The notes under the pieces were generated by a model. That model made no database searches. It saw only the letters and a program-made list of their open reading frames with translations, and was not told the origin of the DNA. This document shows positions 1 through 36,063 of a DNA stretch of 64,000 nt, one piece after another. This stretch comes from Phoebastria nigripes (taxonomy: Eukaryota > Chordata > Aves > Procellariiformes > Diomedeidae). Position numbers and translations under genes: made by a program. The stretch spans positions 867,792 through 931,791 of the forward strand of contig JAYKAV010002977.1 of the NCBI GenBank assembly GCA_035582835.1, in the 5' to 3' direction. The first letter of the stretch is position 1. Each line of letters begins with the position of its first letter.

Positions 1-3000
1 ATCTTTTAGCTATTAGCAGTCAACAAAGAAACAAGTTTTTGAACATCCTCAAAATGCAAGAAACCTTGAATGTTACTGAAAAGAAAATATTCAAGATTCA
101 GCATTTCATCTGAGACTAATCAACCATAAGTAGAAATACCTGCCTGTTCTGTGATTTCAATCTAATAGAACAAAATTTTCTGTGCCTTGGGACTTTGACA
201 TCTGACTTACTAGAAAAGGGATGAGACCTATCTCTGCAAAGATGTAGGCAAACTAAACACTGAACACTTGAAAATACAAGCACAAAACAAGTAAGAATGA
301 GCAGAGAGTAAAGACTCGTTTACCAAGCAAGCAGAGTGGAGGTGAATTGTTTCTTTCTCAAACTCAACAAATATGCTTTGCGTGATGAGGTATGTTATTA
401 TCCAACTTCAGTGCTTGTGCCATTAAGTTACTTTTCATTAAGGCTGGAAAACACTAACTTGACTACAGGCATAGTTTAAAAGATTAAAGTTAATAGTGCT
501 AACATAAGGAGAAGTTTCTAGATAGAGCGAGCTTCCTTTGGGAAAAGGAAAGTAAAAACTTCCATTCCAGACAATACTCTAAAATATGCTTGTTGTGGTC
601 ATTAAACTGCTTAGATTATAAAACATACCACTTATTCTTCATTTTTGTATCTGTGTTCCCAGCTCTTAACAGAATAATCAGCAAATGTTGTGGCTGGATT
701 ATAAAAGTGGAAGTGATACTAATAAAACTGAAAATTACTCTTTTGCCTTCTGAAAAGTTTATGTGGATGTTGAACAAGCAGTTCCACTTACCAGTTTATC
801 AAGGCAGTCTCCACTGGTGGGAGGGAAGTGATTAATATATTGTATTTTATCTTCTTGCAATTTCATACTGTGACCTCTGAATTCTCCTTCAATTTTGACG
901 TTCAGTACTGTAGAAGAGCACTTGTCCCAAGGAAACCTCTAGTGTCTAAGTGGAAGAGCTAATTTTTAAGCAACATCCAGACATCTTGAATAGTCTTGAT
1001 TGTGGTGTATAATTGAGGATGTGTCCAAATAGGGTGCCTGTGAGTGCCACTTAGTCTAGCAAGTTTGTTACAAAGATTGATTTATAATAAATTATGTTTG
1101 TGTTTTAGTGTAAAATACTAATATGTGANATTGAAGTGCTGTTACTGTAGATGGTAAACTTAACCAGTTATGTGAATTTGTTGAGAAGTGGTTGCTAGCT
1201 AAAAGAAAGCACTTAAAGTTGATTTTAACATTTTAATTGAGAAGGTAGTTTAACTGTTTTTCTGATGTTTACCTGCTTACCAAGGTTGTGGTTAGTAAAA
1301 TTCTAATAACTTGTCCTCTTCTTCAACTTGCTCTGAAATGGAGGATAAAGCACTGATGTCATTATCACTGCTCTGCAGCACTCCCTTGATCTTAGATACC
1401 TCCAACTTGGAATGTTTTGACATGTAGGGAAAGATGGCATAACTACCACCAAGAGATAAAGGATGAAAACGGAAGCCAATGAGCAACGAAATGGCAGAGT
1501 TGATACATGAAGAAAAGGATAGCAGAACCTATTCCCAACTGTGGAAACTCTTCCTACATGTGTTGTCAAATTACTTTGCAATCCAGCTCTTCAACTCTTC
1601 TTTCATCACGTCTTTTCCAAGCCTTTCATTGTACATCAGCAGATAGGATAGTATCACAAGCAACTGCAAGGTGATACAAGAAGTGTAACCATTATTATAG
1701 CTTCTCATCTTTTGCTGTCCTGGTACATGAGCAGGTTATTTATTTAAAGAACAAGCAATGATTTGCAATATAGTCACCCTTCCCTAATTGGTGGTTTTTA
1801 TGGGTTGAAATTAAATCCAAAACACTTAAGCTTTTGTGGTCTCCTGTTCTGTCACAGGGTTAAACTTCACCAGGCTGAAAACTGCTTTCAGTCTTTTTGA
1901 ATATACACACCTACAAAAACATTAACAAAATGTTTCTAAAGAACCATGTATTAAAAATACTTCCTTGTTTGTGCAGGTGTGTAAAGTTCTCTTAATAGCA
2001 GTGACTGACTACTGCCAGTATCTTTTTAGCTTTTTTTTAAATGAAAGTCTTTTTAATGTATCCCTTTTACAGAGCTCTGGTTGTAGTAGTAGGCAGCATG
2101 TGCCTTAGTCTCAAAGCATTTAATCTGGATATGAAAGTGACTTTCCAAGCTGGGAAATGGAGAAGTCTTTAAACTATTGTGGAGATGTTGTTGGTATTCA
2201 CTGTTTAAATACCTATGAGCTTATGTCACTTTCTTCTTTGGAAAGTTCATGTTAATTGCAAATATTAGCTGTTTCTTGGAGATGTAGTAAACACAAATTG
2301 CTGGTACCCTGACCTCATTAGAGAAACAATTTGGGTAACAGCTTGAAGTATAGGAAAAAGAGATGCACTGACAACAAGCTTAATGTCTCAGTAGCCCCAT
2401 GCTTGAAATCATGCTTTCGTGTTTACACAACATAGGGTTTGCAAAGCAGATGCTTCTAACAGATATGTACAGAAATGATAAACATTTGATTAAACATGCT
2501 GAAGCACCATTTGTCACAGTTTACCATAGCTGTTTTTATACTTCAGGCTGAAGCATGCAGGACCTAATGACATACATACTCACAATGAATCATGTTTGTT
2601 TGCACTTCTTGAACACAAATGCAAATATGTTAGTGTCTCAAGAGTCATGACTGTTGCTTTGGCATTCAACCTGTAAATGCAGAGAGGAGTCCTATTCAAC
2701 CAGAGTCAACGGCTAGAACAAGAATAAACCTACACTCCTTAAGGTTTCGGAGAAATTTTGGTTTCTTTGTAACTTATATAAAGCAGTTAAATATGCTTAC
2801 AAAATCAGTAATTCAGTCAACAGTATTGTTTCAAATAGAAGGCCCTGTTTTCTGATGTGCTTAGGTGCAATACACTTAAGTGATCTGTGACCTTTAGGGA
2901 GATGAAGTCTGGTGGGAGCATGTAGTGGTGCTAAATGCTTTGCAGCTGAGTAGTATATACCACTGTGCCACTCATAGGATTGGTGTGTGGGGTAAGCAGG

Positions 3001-6000
3001 ACAATCTCGGTCTGCTGCTGTAGTAAATAAAGGTCTGTTGATAATCTTTTATGGAAAACTGTTGGTGCTTACCTTTCAGCAGGGTTATCATCTACTGCTA
3101 AATAAATACTTAGTTAATCGCCATTGATTCTGTATCACAAACAAGTCTACTAGGGAGTAGTACTTCATTATTTCTAACTGACTCTTGAAAAGCCATAGTA
3201 TTTTCCTGTTGTGATTATAGCTTGTGTAGAAGTAGGCAACTACTTCTACAGGGCAGGGTTTGCAAAGGACTGGATTTGTTTGCCAGCTGTTTTGTTCCAT
3301 GTGTCTTTGTAGAGGACAACTTGCTAAGAACTGTATTAATTTCAGCTGTTTATAGGGCAAGAGTATTTAGCTGCAGAATGGCTATTTTTCATTAAGGTGG
3401 CTGTGCCTTTGTGTTAACTCTGCCAGAAACTTCCTTCTCTCAACAAATGGTTTTAAAAAGGGGGTTAAGAAATACCTCAGTGGAGAAAGTATTGTTTTGG
3501 TTTTTCAGTTTAGGAGCTTAAACAAAGAAAACCCTCTACTTCCATGGCTTTTGCTGAGGCATGTGGTTCTTTACAAATGCTCTAGCAAAAGTGAAGTTGC
3601 ATCCCATCCTCTGTTTGCCAGTAAATAAAAGATAATGATTTTTGCTAACGGAATTCAGTAAGTCTATGCAGACTAAACCCATACTTCTATAAATGCTGTT
3701 TGGCTACAGAAGTCAGTCAAGATAGAATAAATGGAAAGCTAATTTATATTTGGATTACGGAACAGAAACTTCTGTCTTTGGTTCACTGTTCTATGCTTAG
3801 TATTAAAAATCTGCGAAGTTGCAAAAATACTGCTGTCTACTGCCCCTCCAAACTTTTTTTTTTTACCCATTAGTTGCTTTCAGGGTCTGGAGTAATTTAG
3901 TACAGAAGAAACCCTTTATCTCAATTTAAAGTTGCTGTCGGACTCCATCCTAAGAAATGTTATGTGGGAAGTACACAGTATGCTGTAAGTCAGTCTGAGT
4001 TTGATGTCTTTTTCAGCTGCTGCTTAGTAAAGGAAGGGCTCACAGGGTGGATCTTTTGAGTAAAGATGGATGTAAATAAATAAACAGAAGTGGGCCTAAT
4101 CTCAGTCAAATTTTCTTATGAACACACATTTCTCTCTGTGCCTTCCATCCAGCGGAGCTGGTCAGGTGAATGCTGTAGACTGAACTCTCTTGATACTGTT
4201 GCTTGTGGTAGAGAGGCAAGCATAGCGGTGGGAGGACTGAGTACCTCTGGTGTTTTATTGCAGTTCTTTCCCTGCCCTTCTAGGTATGGACAGTGGGAGA
4301 GGAAATCTTTCCTCTTTTTCAATACAACTGGAGGTTCATCTGGCTGCAGCAGAGGGAGTTACTTCTAAAAGCCAAGGTGACATGCCTGGGGGGATCAGCA
4401 CCAGGAAAGGCCCAGTATCTGAGTAACAGCTCTGTTAACACAGCTGCTCATGTCAGGTGAAGATTCAGACTAGACCAGAGTGCAGAACACCTGGATTCAC
4501 TCTGCTCTGGCTCCTTGTCCTTGTCTGTGTGCCAGTGCTTCCTGTTTTTAAAGATCCTGTTTACTGTCTGGGTTCCAAATATCCCAGGAAGGTGGGAGGA
4601 TGGGAAGAAACATGGAAAGAAAAGTAAACAGCATTATTTAAGGTGGAGTTTTATATTTTTATGTATATATGTTCAGCATTTGTTACCTATCTAATCTAGT
4701 TTCATGAAAGACATTCTAGAGTAATCTTTTGTTTACATCATCTTGCACTAATTTCCAAAAGCAGAACATTTCTGCATGTGAAACCTGACATTGAAGCCCT
4801 TAGTTTTGTAGTAAGGAGCAGAATGTGGTTTATGGTGTGCTTTTACTTCTATGTTCTTTGTGATGTTCACATAAAAAAAATGTTTGTCGCCCATATAAAA
4901 TAGGGTATTAAAGAAAAATATGTAATCGGAGGAAAACCTTATTTCTATTGGTACACAATGGCACGTTGCTCTGATTTTTGTTGCCGAACTTTAAGGCTTT
5001 TGATTTAAAGAGCTTGAAAGATTTTGAGCGCTGCTCACTGAGCTTCAGAGTGCACACCTAGCTGTGGAGGAACAGCTCCAACCAGAACACAGCCAGGTGG
5101 GAGAGTAATTCTCATCCTGCTACATAGCAAGCCAAGCTAATCATTGAAATGAGGAGTAAGCAGATAATGTGAAGTGTGAAGAGAAGATGCGTTGCTTTTC
5201 TCATTCTTTGTTGTGCTTTATGACCACTAGTCTTCTACAAATAACAAAATCCTTTCCTTTGAGGTGAGGCTAGAAATGGAATTACTGAATGATTTCGGAC
5301 TAAAAAGGAAGATTTAATTCCAGGCTTTCCTTTGTTTAACAAAGAAAAAATTCTGCCTTTAACTGGAAGAAAATGTTCTAGGACAGACATTCTGCTCTTG
5401 GTATGTCATGGGATCCCTAGGGAAAAAGCACAATTGTAGTGGGAGTTGTAGAGGTCACCAGCAACTTGCAAATGTTTCTTTCTCGTGATCCTGTTTTCAT
5501 GGCTCCCAGAGAGTGAATGAAGCTATAAACAATATGCCTGCATGGATGGGGGAGGGCAAGCAAGGGGATTTGAAAATAAGAATTTACAAAGGTCTTTTGG
5601 TTTTCTTGGAGGGGAAAAAAAAAAAGGGAAAAAAAAAGACTCCAGCAATAGTAAATCTTTTTAAGCTGTTCATCTTGTTTTCGTTTCAGCTGTTTGATCC
5701 TATATTTTTTCAGTAACAGATAACATAAATATATATTACCTCTTGGACAATACTTTATAGTGAGTTTTTTTTTTTCCCAGGATGACCTCACCATTAATTT
5801 TATTCATGGTATCTGAAAGTCACTACAACCAGAATCCAAAGATACTATATTCTGAAACAAAAAATCTGCATTTAAGATAACTTTAAAGAAAACAGCTTTG
5901 AAACGTAGTCAGCCCGTGTTCTCATATCTAACTAAGCTGAAACTTCTTTTCACTAACTTCCAGTGAGATTTTACATTCACAGGAAAGAATGATCTTGTAT

Positions 6001-9000
6001 TTCTGCTGTACTATAATTCTACAGATGCTAGCAATAATGTTAGGGGTTTTAGCTCTGTCTAGAACAAGGCAAAGGTACATAGCACTGGTTTTTTTGCGGG
6101 GGGGGGGGAAGAAGTAGGTAATTACAAATAAAATTGGTAGTGTTTGGAAATACTTGCCTGTTTCAGAAGGAAGGGAAATGCTAAGAAGATGTGTTTTCAA
6201 CTGTTAAATCCTTCTGTTTGTTTCCCTTGAGCTGCTGTTTGTGATCAGATAAGCAATTCTGTGTATCTGCACCTTTTCTGTGAAATAATAAGGATGAAAG
6301 TAATGTGTAAGAAATATGAAGACAAACTGCAATACAACAGTCTCCTGCTTTCTGTTCTAAACAAAGCAATATTGCTACTGTTTAAATCTGTGTGTAATTA
6401 TGTTTTCATAGAGGACAATTTCAGACATCTTTGTACTAGTCTTCCTGGATTTTGGAAAAATGCCAGCTTGGCAGGCAGGAAGAACAAAAGGACAGTACTG
6501 AAAATATCTAGTCTGGGGCAGTCTTACTGTCACCACACAGCGGGTTTGGACAGCAGCAAAATTAGACAGTCAACTCTGCCCAGTTTTCTTCATGGTGAGT
6601 TTTGGAGTGCCTGATGTGTCTGAAGATGAGAATAAAACATTTTGGTCTTTAGAAAGTTTGAAATGTCTGGGACAAAGTGGAATATAGGTTTTGCATTCTG
6701 AAAAGTGTTACTTTTGTCCCAGGAATATCTTTTTCTTTTTTCCCCCCCCCATAACTTTTGTGTCAGGGATTCCACAGAAGTTAAAAAAGCTTATTTGGGG
6801 ACATACCTGTAGTTGATACTTCTGTCAGTTTGATAGAGAATCAAGAGAATCATATAACCTACACATGAGTGTGCAGTAAATCGGAATCTATAAACATAGT
6901 TGGATTGTTTAATGAGTAGAAGACTTTTTCTTAATACAATGCTAAGAGTCTAGAGGAAACTGCTACCTGGAAAAGAAATCTAATCTAGACACAAGTCCTA
7001 ATGAGCAGCTCTTTGATACCAAAGGTACTGCAAATATTATTAAAGCATTGCTATGTTCTGTCTANGAAAGCAAGGTAATGGGATTTGTCTTGTGACTGGA
7101 AAAACTAATGGACTTCAATTAAAGTGTAGTAGTTTACTGAATGACTAATTCAGTTTCAAGTATGGACTGATAAAATTGTATTGAGTGTTTAGTCTGTCCT
7201 TTTGAATTGATTTTGAAACACTAGCTGATAGCAATGCAAAATTATTCAGTTCTCAGTCACTGGAGTATGTACCTCTTCGCATAATCATCCCATACTTTAT
7301 ACATTTAATACAGTATTACAGCACAGTACGCTTCTACCTCTTGCTTCCTTCTGCGCTTGCTAGATTTGTTGCTAGTTGGTACATCATAGATGGAAGAATT
7401 TCCTTCTTGCAGAGTCTGAAGAATAACTGTAGGTGCTTGTGCTGATGACAGACAACCTTAATACTAAGTCTCCTAAAGTGAACAAAATTTTTTTTTTTCC
7501 CCCTAGACTGGCCCACAGACTTGCACAGTCGGTCTCCACCTGCTTTATAAGACACGTGTTAATGTTAGATGGGGCTCCTCTCTTTGGAGAACGTGCCCAC
7601 AGATAATTTACAAAGCAGGGGGAAAAAGCCTTATCAGTTAACAGTGGCGTTTTTTATATTTTTTTATATATATATTTAAAAAATTGCCAAATATTGGTAT
7701 GTGTGCAGTTGGTAGAATGTTTGTGAGTAATCGCTAGACAGTGAAAATCAATTCACTTCATTTAATCTGTAAACCGATAATCTGTAAAAATGGATGTTCT
7801 CTTAGCAAGGAAGGGTTCTCCACACTTTCTGACAGAAGAGCTCATGAAAGGTCACTTCTCGTTTGCTTGTTTTTGTAATGTAGATTCCGTCTGTACTGAA
7901 GTGTAACAGTCCTTCCTTTTAGCAAGACGCATAAAACTTAGATCAGTGAGACTCCTGCTTGAGATTCTTCTGGCAAAATGTTAATGTAAAAAAACACTTA
8001 CAGTGGAAAAAATACTGCCAGGGTGTCCTGCTGAGCTATAGATGCACAGGGCTTTTATGTGTAAAAGTGTGGTGAAAACAGCTGCAGTAGCCTCAGATGT
8101 CTTTAGGGGAAAATAATGTGGGTTTTTGACTCAAGTTAATTTGTCCCAAGCTTAGTTTGCTTAAATTATGAACATAGAAAGTACTTCTTCGAGTACTAAT
8201 GTTAGAACCAATATTAACTCTTCTGCAGTACAATTCTTACTGAATTTCTCCCTCGCTGAGCTCCGTTCCTCAAGGGAAGGAATTCTTTTCAGAAGAAGTA
8301 GCAGCAAACTTTATGATAGTCTCATGTAAATCTTTTCAGAGTTGANATATTTGTATGTCATCAAGAAGGCATTAGAAAAATAATTATAGGCTGTAACNTG
8401 TAATATAATATTAAATAGAATGAAATTGACTTAACCATACCGCTGTAGTTCTGCACAATTCAGTGCTGTGAGGTGATAAAACTGTAATTGTTTACCAAAA
8501 ACCAATTTTCTAAACTTGGAATCCCTTATTCTAAATGGTTTAGTAGTTTGACTGTAGGGGATTTCTATCCTATAAGAAAAAAGATTATACGAATTCGCAT
8601 CAATATGGTAAGTGTATCTGGAAGCAAGTAGGAATCAGTGTTTTGGGAGGCATGTTGTTTAACTTCCCTCATTCTTCTTCCATGTATATCTATTCTTTTT
8701 GAATGGAGTTTCAAAATTTAATCACTGCTGGGTTGGGTGCTCAGCAAGGTTAGTGGTGGAGAATGTGCTGAATGGATCAGGAAGGCTGTAACGAGTTGAA
8801 AAGAATGCAGTTTGTTCAGTGGATGTCTTGGAGTTTGGCCTGTCTGACCATCTGTGGTATCCCAAAGCTTTTGGCAGGGGAANAAAGTTTAAGGTGTTTT
8901 TGGAAGGTCAGGGATTGCAGGTGTGATACAGTGTTTATTTGAAGTGTTTGCATGTACCCTTAGTTGGATTTAAGTAACATCTCTCTAGAATCTCTTAAAA

Positions 9001-12000
9001 TTATAGTCCTTTTACTGTCGAAGAACATAATTGATTCTACTTATTCCAGGCAGCCTTCCAGATTTGAAAGTGTACACAGAAACACAAGCTGCCAACTATA
9101 CTTCAAAACTGTTTCTGTTTACATTTTTGCTTTCCAAATCCAAACCCTGGAGGCGTGCTTACATGTGCAAGTAAAATGAATGTGCACACAGAATGACTAT
9201 ATGCACCGTTCCAGCACATGTCTGTATCCCAGTTTAAAACAAAAGTTGCTGTTTTGGTGCAGTTGCTCTAAAAACAGTGTAGAGTTTGGGGTGTCCCTTT
9301 TAGACCNTTTGCAAGTCTTTTTAAAGAAATGGTATTGAGTTGGTGTTTAACGTTTGAAATTTTTAAAAAGCCAAGGTTGACATTTATTTTGAAAAGATAC
9401 TTGTCTAAAAGGATTTAATATGTATGTGTGTGTCCCAGCCCTGCCTCTGTTTCTTTGTTAGCAATTACTGGTGGGGAGGGAGGAAAAATTTGCAGTGGAA
9501 CCACTGTTTTTGAAGCTGAACTAGCTCAGCACTGCTGCAGTTGTGCTCACTCTCCAGCGTGGACCCTGGCATTCGTCTGACTCCTTGGTGATCTCAATAA
9601 GGCAGCTAAAATAGCAGAAGCTAACCCAAGAAAGGAAAAGTGAGTAGTTCTCTGCTGCTTTAATCCATCTGACCCTGTAACAAGCTGGCTCAGGGAGCAC
9701 TGGTGCCAGCATTATGAAGGATGAGAACACACGCCTTGGGCAGGGAAAGATGGGCTCTTGCAACCATCAGTTCAGAGGAGCCTGAACAGGATTNGGGAAC
9801 TGAACTTAAAAGACTGCTGGTATAAACTCAGTCTGTGTTGTGAATATTTAATTTGATTGTGGTCCATCTATATTATCATTGTTTGTATGTGTGGACAGAA
9901 AAGTTCTTACGACTGCATGTTCTTGTTTTGNTTTGGGNTTTTTTTTTTCATGCTGGTATATGCCTTAACAGTAATATGTTTCTGCCTATGCTTGTAATTA
10001 AGAAATGTAAATAAGCATGTGATTCACTGGTATGGAGAAGGAGTCTTGTTCATGCTTTGCCTGATCAAAAGATGCTATTTAATCTTCTCTGTATTTCTTT
10101 TTATCTGTAAACTGAGAATAGTTATTGGTAATTCAGAATTCTCCAAGTTACTCTAAATGGTGTTATTTGGGTTCGTTTGTAATGTTTTGTAATTGGTAAG
10201 CTTTCCAAGTTTGGCTCTTTAAAAACACTGTGAGTGTGCTTAGAACTTTCTATTTCAGCATCCGCTCACTGAGACTATTACAATGATGAGGAAAATAAAA
10301 TAGCTTATTTAAGTTCTTTTTAAAAAAGAAGTCAGTTGTAAAGCCCTTCTAAATATGCATGAGGTGTTAGTGGAAAAGCATTTTTCTAAACCTGCAGTGG
10401 CACTTTAGTACTTCTGTTGATATTTTTAAAAGCCCAAGCTACAACTACAAAGGAGGGATTAAAAAAGACAACCCTATTGCTACTCAGAGTTGCTTAGGAA
10501 GCAATGGATTTGGGAAAACATCATTTTCATTCTAATGCTTCTTTTTAAGAGCTGAAGTGTGGCAAAAGCAGGTACTGGATGTACTTGGAAGAAGACTTTT
10601 CAGAAAATAAGTACTAAGGCATAGAAGTGCAGAAATGAGGATCATGGTTTTATTTTTTTACATATATATACATTTTTACATATTTAAAATTTTTATATAT
10701 TTTATATACATAAAATTTATATATATAAATATATAAATTTTTAAAAAATTGCTGAGCAAAGGGAAAGCATAGCATTCTTTGCTCTTCCACAGTGGGAGCT
10801 TTCGGAAAGCTGATGAAACAGAAGAGGTGTGAAGCTGTTGGTTTGGGTTTTTCCCTCCTTTCTGTTAAGAAAAGAAACTAAGATAGAGGGGCAGTCCTAA
10901 GAGGGTTCTTGACTTAAAAGATGACTAAGAATGGCTTTAGAATTGTAGCCTGGTAGTTATCTTAGCCCTGTACTTTCAGGACACTTGGTTGATGGAGGAG
11001 GCGTGATGGACGATGGACTGCTCTTTAGATGTCTGTTGATATTGCCCTCTCTCATAATGTACATGCTGAAGTTAATGAAATTACNGGCTAAGTGTAAGTA
11101 ATGCACTATTCCAGATTTGCATAACGTGTGATGGCCTCTGTGGTAACTTACTATTCTGTGATGAGAGCTTAGGTCTATGGTATGTAGTTCAGTGAAAATG
11201 TCTTGCTGCTCAGTGACAGTCAGAAAAGCAACTTATTAGGAAACAATCGAAAATATTATGTCACTATGTAAACGCGTGCTCAGTTTAGACCTTGAATGTG
11301 GTGTGCAGATATGGTTCTTCCCCCTCTGCCTTGCAAAAAGGGTATGGTAAAGGTGGAAGAGATACAGAGAAGGTGACAAGGATTAACAAAAATACAGAAT
11401 GACTTCTGGGCAGAGAAGGACTAAATCTGGGACTGCTATGGAAAAGAAGTAGTGGGGAGGNCTTGATGGATCTCTGTAAAATTAAGAGCAATGAATGCAA
11501 GGATAAGGAACTTCATTTCATTACAAGANATCTAGGATATCAGGTGAAAGTTGTAGGCTTCAGAACAAAGAAAAGCAAGTATTTTGTAACATGGAATGTT
11601 CTTCGCTCTTGTCACAGAATGCCAGCAGTTTGTGTGTGAAAACTTCCTGGACAAACTCAATAGTTCTTGATGGATTTCTTTCACAAATACATAAATATTG
11701 CCTCTGGTTAAGGAAATGAAAAATAGGTAGCAGTTAGAGTTTATTGATGAAAAATCACTGTGTGCCTGCCTAGTTCTTCTGTTCTTTGTTTGGCATCTGT
11801 TCTTGGCCACTGGGCTGTAAGACATCTCTGCTCTGTCCAGATACAATTTTTCTTGTACCTGCTCTAAGCTGGCATAAGACAGCACCGCTAGAAGGTCAGA
11901 CACGTGTTCCCCTCCTTTCCTTTGGCTTGGCAAAGACATTCATGTGGCTGCCAAAGGGAACTAGAACAGGGAATTGATCCTAAATAAAACAAGCCCAACC

Positions 12001-12712
12001 AAAAAGTGTTAATGGAGCTCAGTTCTTCTGTCTCATTCATGGAAAAAAGGGTTTGTTGCTGGTGTAAGTANCTTATACTAATCTAAAAAAGCTAAGGCCA
12101 AGTTTTGTGTGTATGTGGATTCTTAGATTCTTAAAATCAAGTTTAGAGGTTTTAATAAATACTTATAACTATTATGTTAGTGGTGTTTGAATACTTAGGT
12201 TTGAGATGAGAAAAAGTTTTTTAAAAAAATAATTGAAGCATTGGTTTGGCTAAACTGAGCAGAGCTGATAGTTTGCATCTCATCCAAATGATAATAAATG
12301 TTTACCTTTCCAAATTAAACATGTGAAGAACTGGGTTTGAGATTTGCTTAAAAACTGCTGTAATAATAATTTGCATATTAGATATTTTCATCCCCCATGG
12401 TATTTAAATGTTCTAATCATAAATTATAAACTTCAGGTAAAAAAATTAATCCTCTATTTTTTTAAGACCATATGCGTATTGGCATTTTTTTCCAAACTAA
12501 TGTGATTCTGCTATTAACTGTTTTATTTGAGTAGATATTTATATCAAATGCAAGTTCCTTAGACATCAGTTTTATCAAGTCTTTTTCTTTTTATGGATGT
12601 AAAATATAGCCATGAATATTAATCTACAATTATAAGAGGTCTTTGAACAATTTTATCTGAAATTCCTTGTGATGTTTGTATTTTAATATTTAAATTTCTG
12701 ATTTTTACTTAG
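1..12712 (+). other. PIK3CA: Noncoding DNA, probably the first intron of PIK3CA
   Basis: No recognisable exon, RNA gene or CpG island was found here. The stretch is AT-rich and its open frames look like chance. It ends at a clear acceptor (AG at 12711-12712) in front of the exon carrying the PIK3CA start codon. In mammals a large intron separates a noncoding first exon from this exon, so I infer that this is intronic and that the promoter lies left of the window. Low-complexity items include a run of 11 G at 6108-6118, 9 C at 6742-6750, A-rich DNA near 5611-5639 and an AT block near 10.7 kb. Confidence 0.6.
10655..10750. repeat. AT-rich low-complexity block
   Basis: Almost pure A/T over about 95 bp, with alternating TATATA tracts and complementary A-runs and T-runs that could fold on themselves. 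A smaller block of the same kind lies at about 7651-7684. This looks like simple-sequence DNA, not a gene or a defined transposon. Confidence 0.7.

Positions 12713-36063
<23,351 letters not shown>

Noticed and set aside
11532..11939. 135-codon minus-strand open frame in the presumed first intron of PIK3CA
   Set aside because: No recognisable domain, composition like its surroundings, and a frame this long is expected by chance in 64 kb of six-frame sequence.
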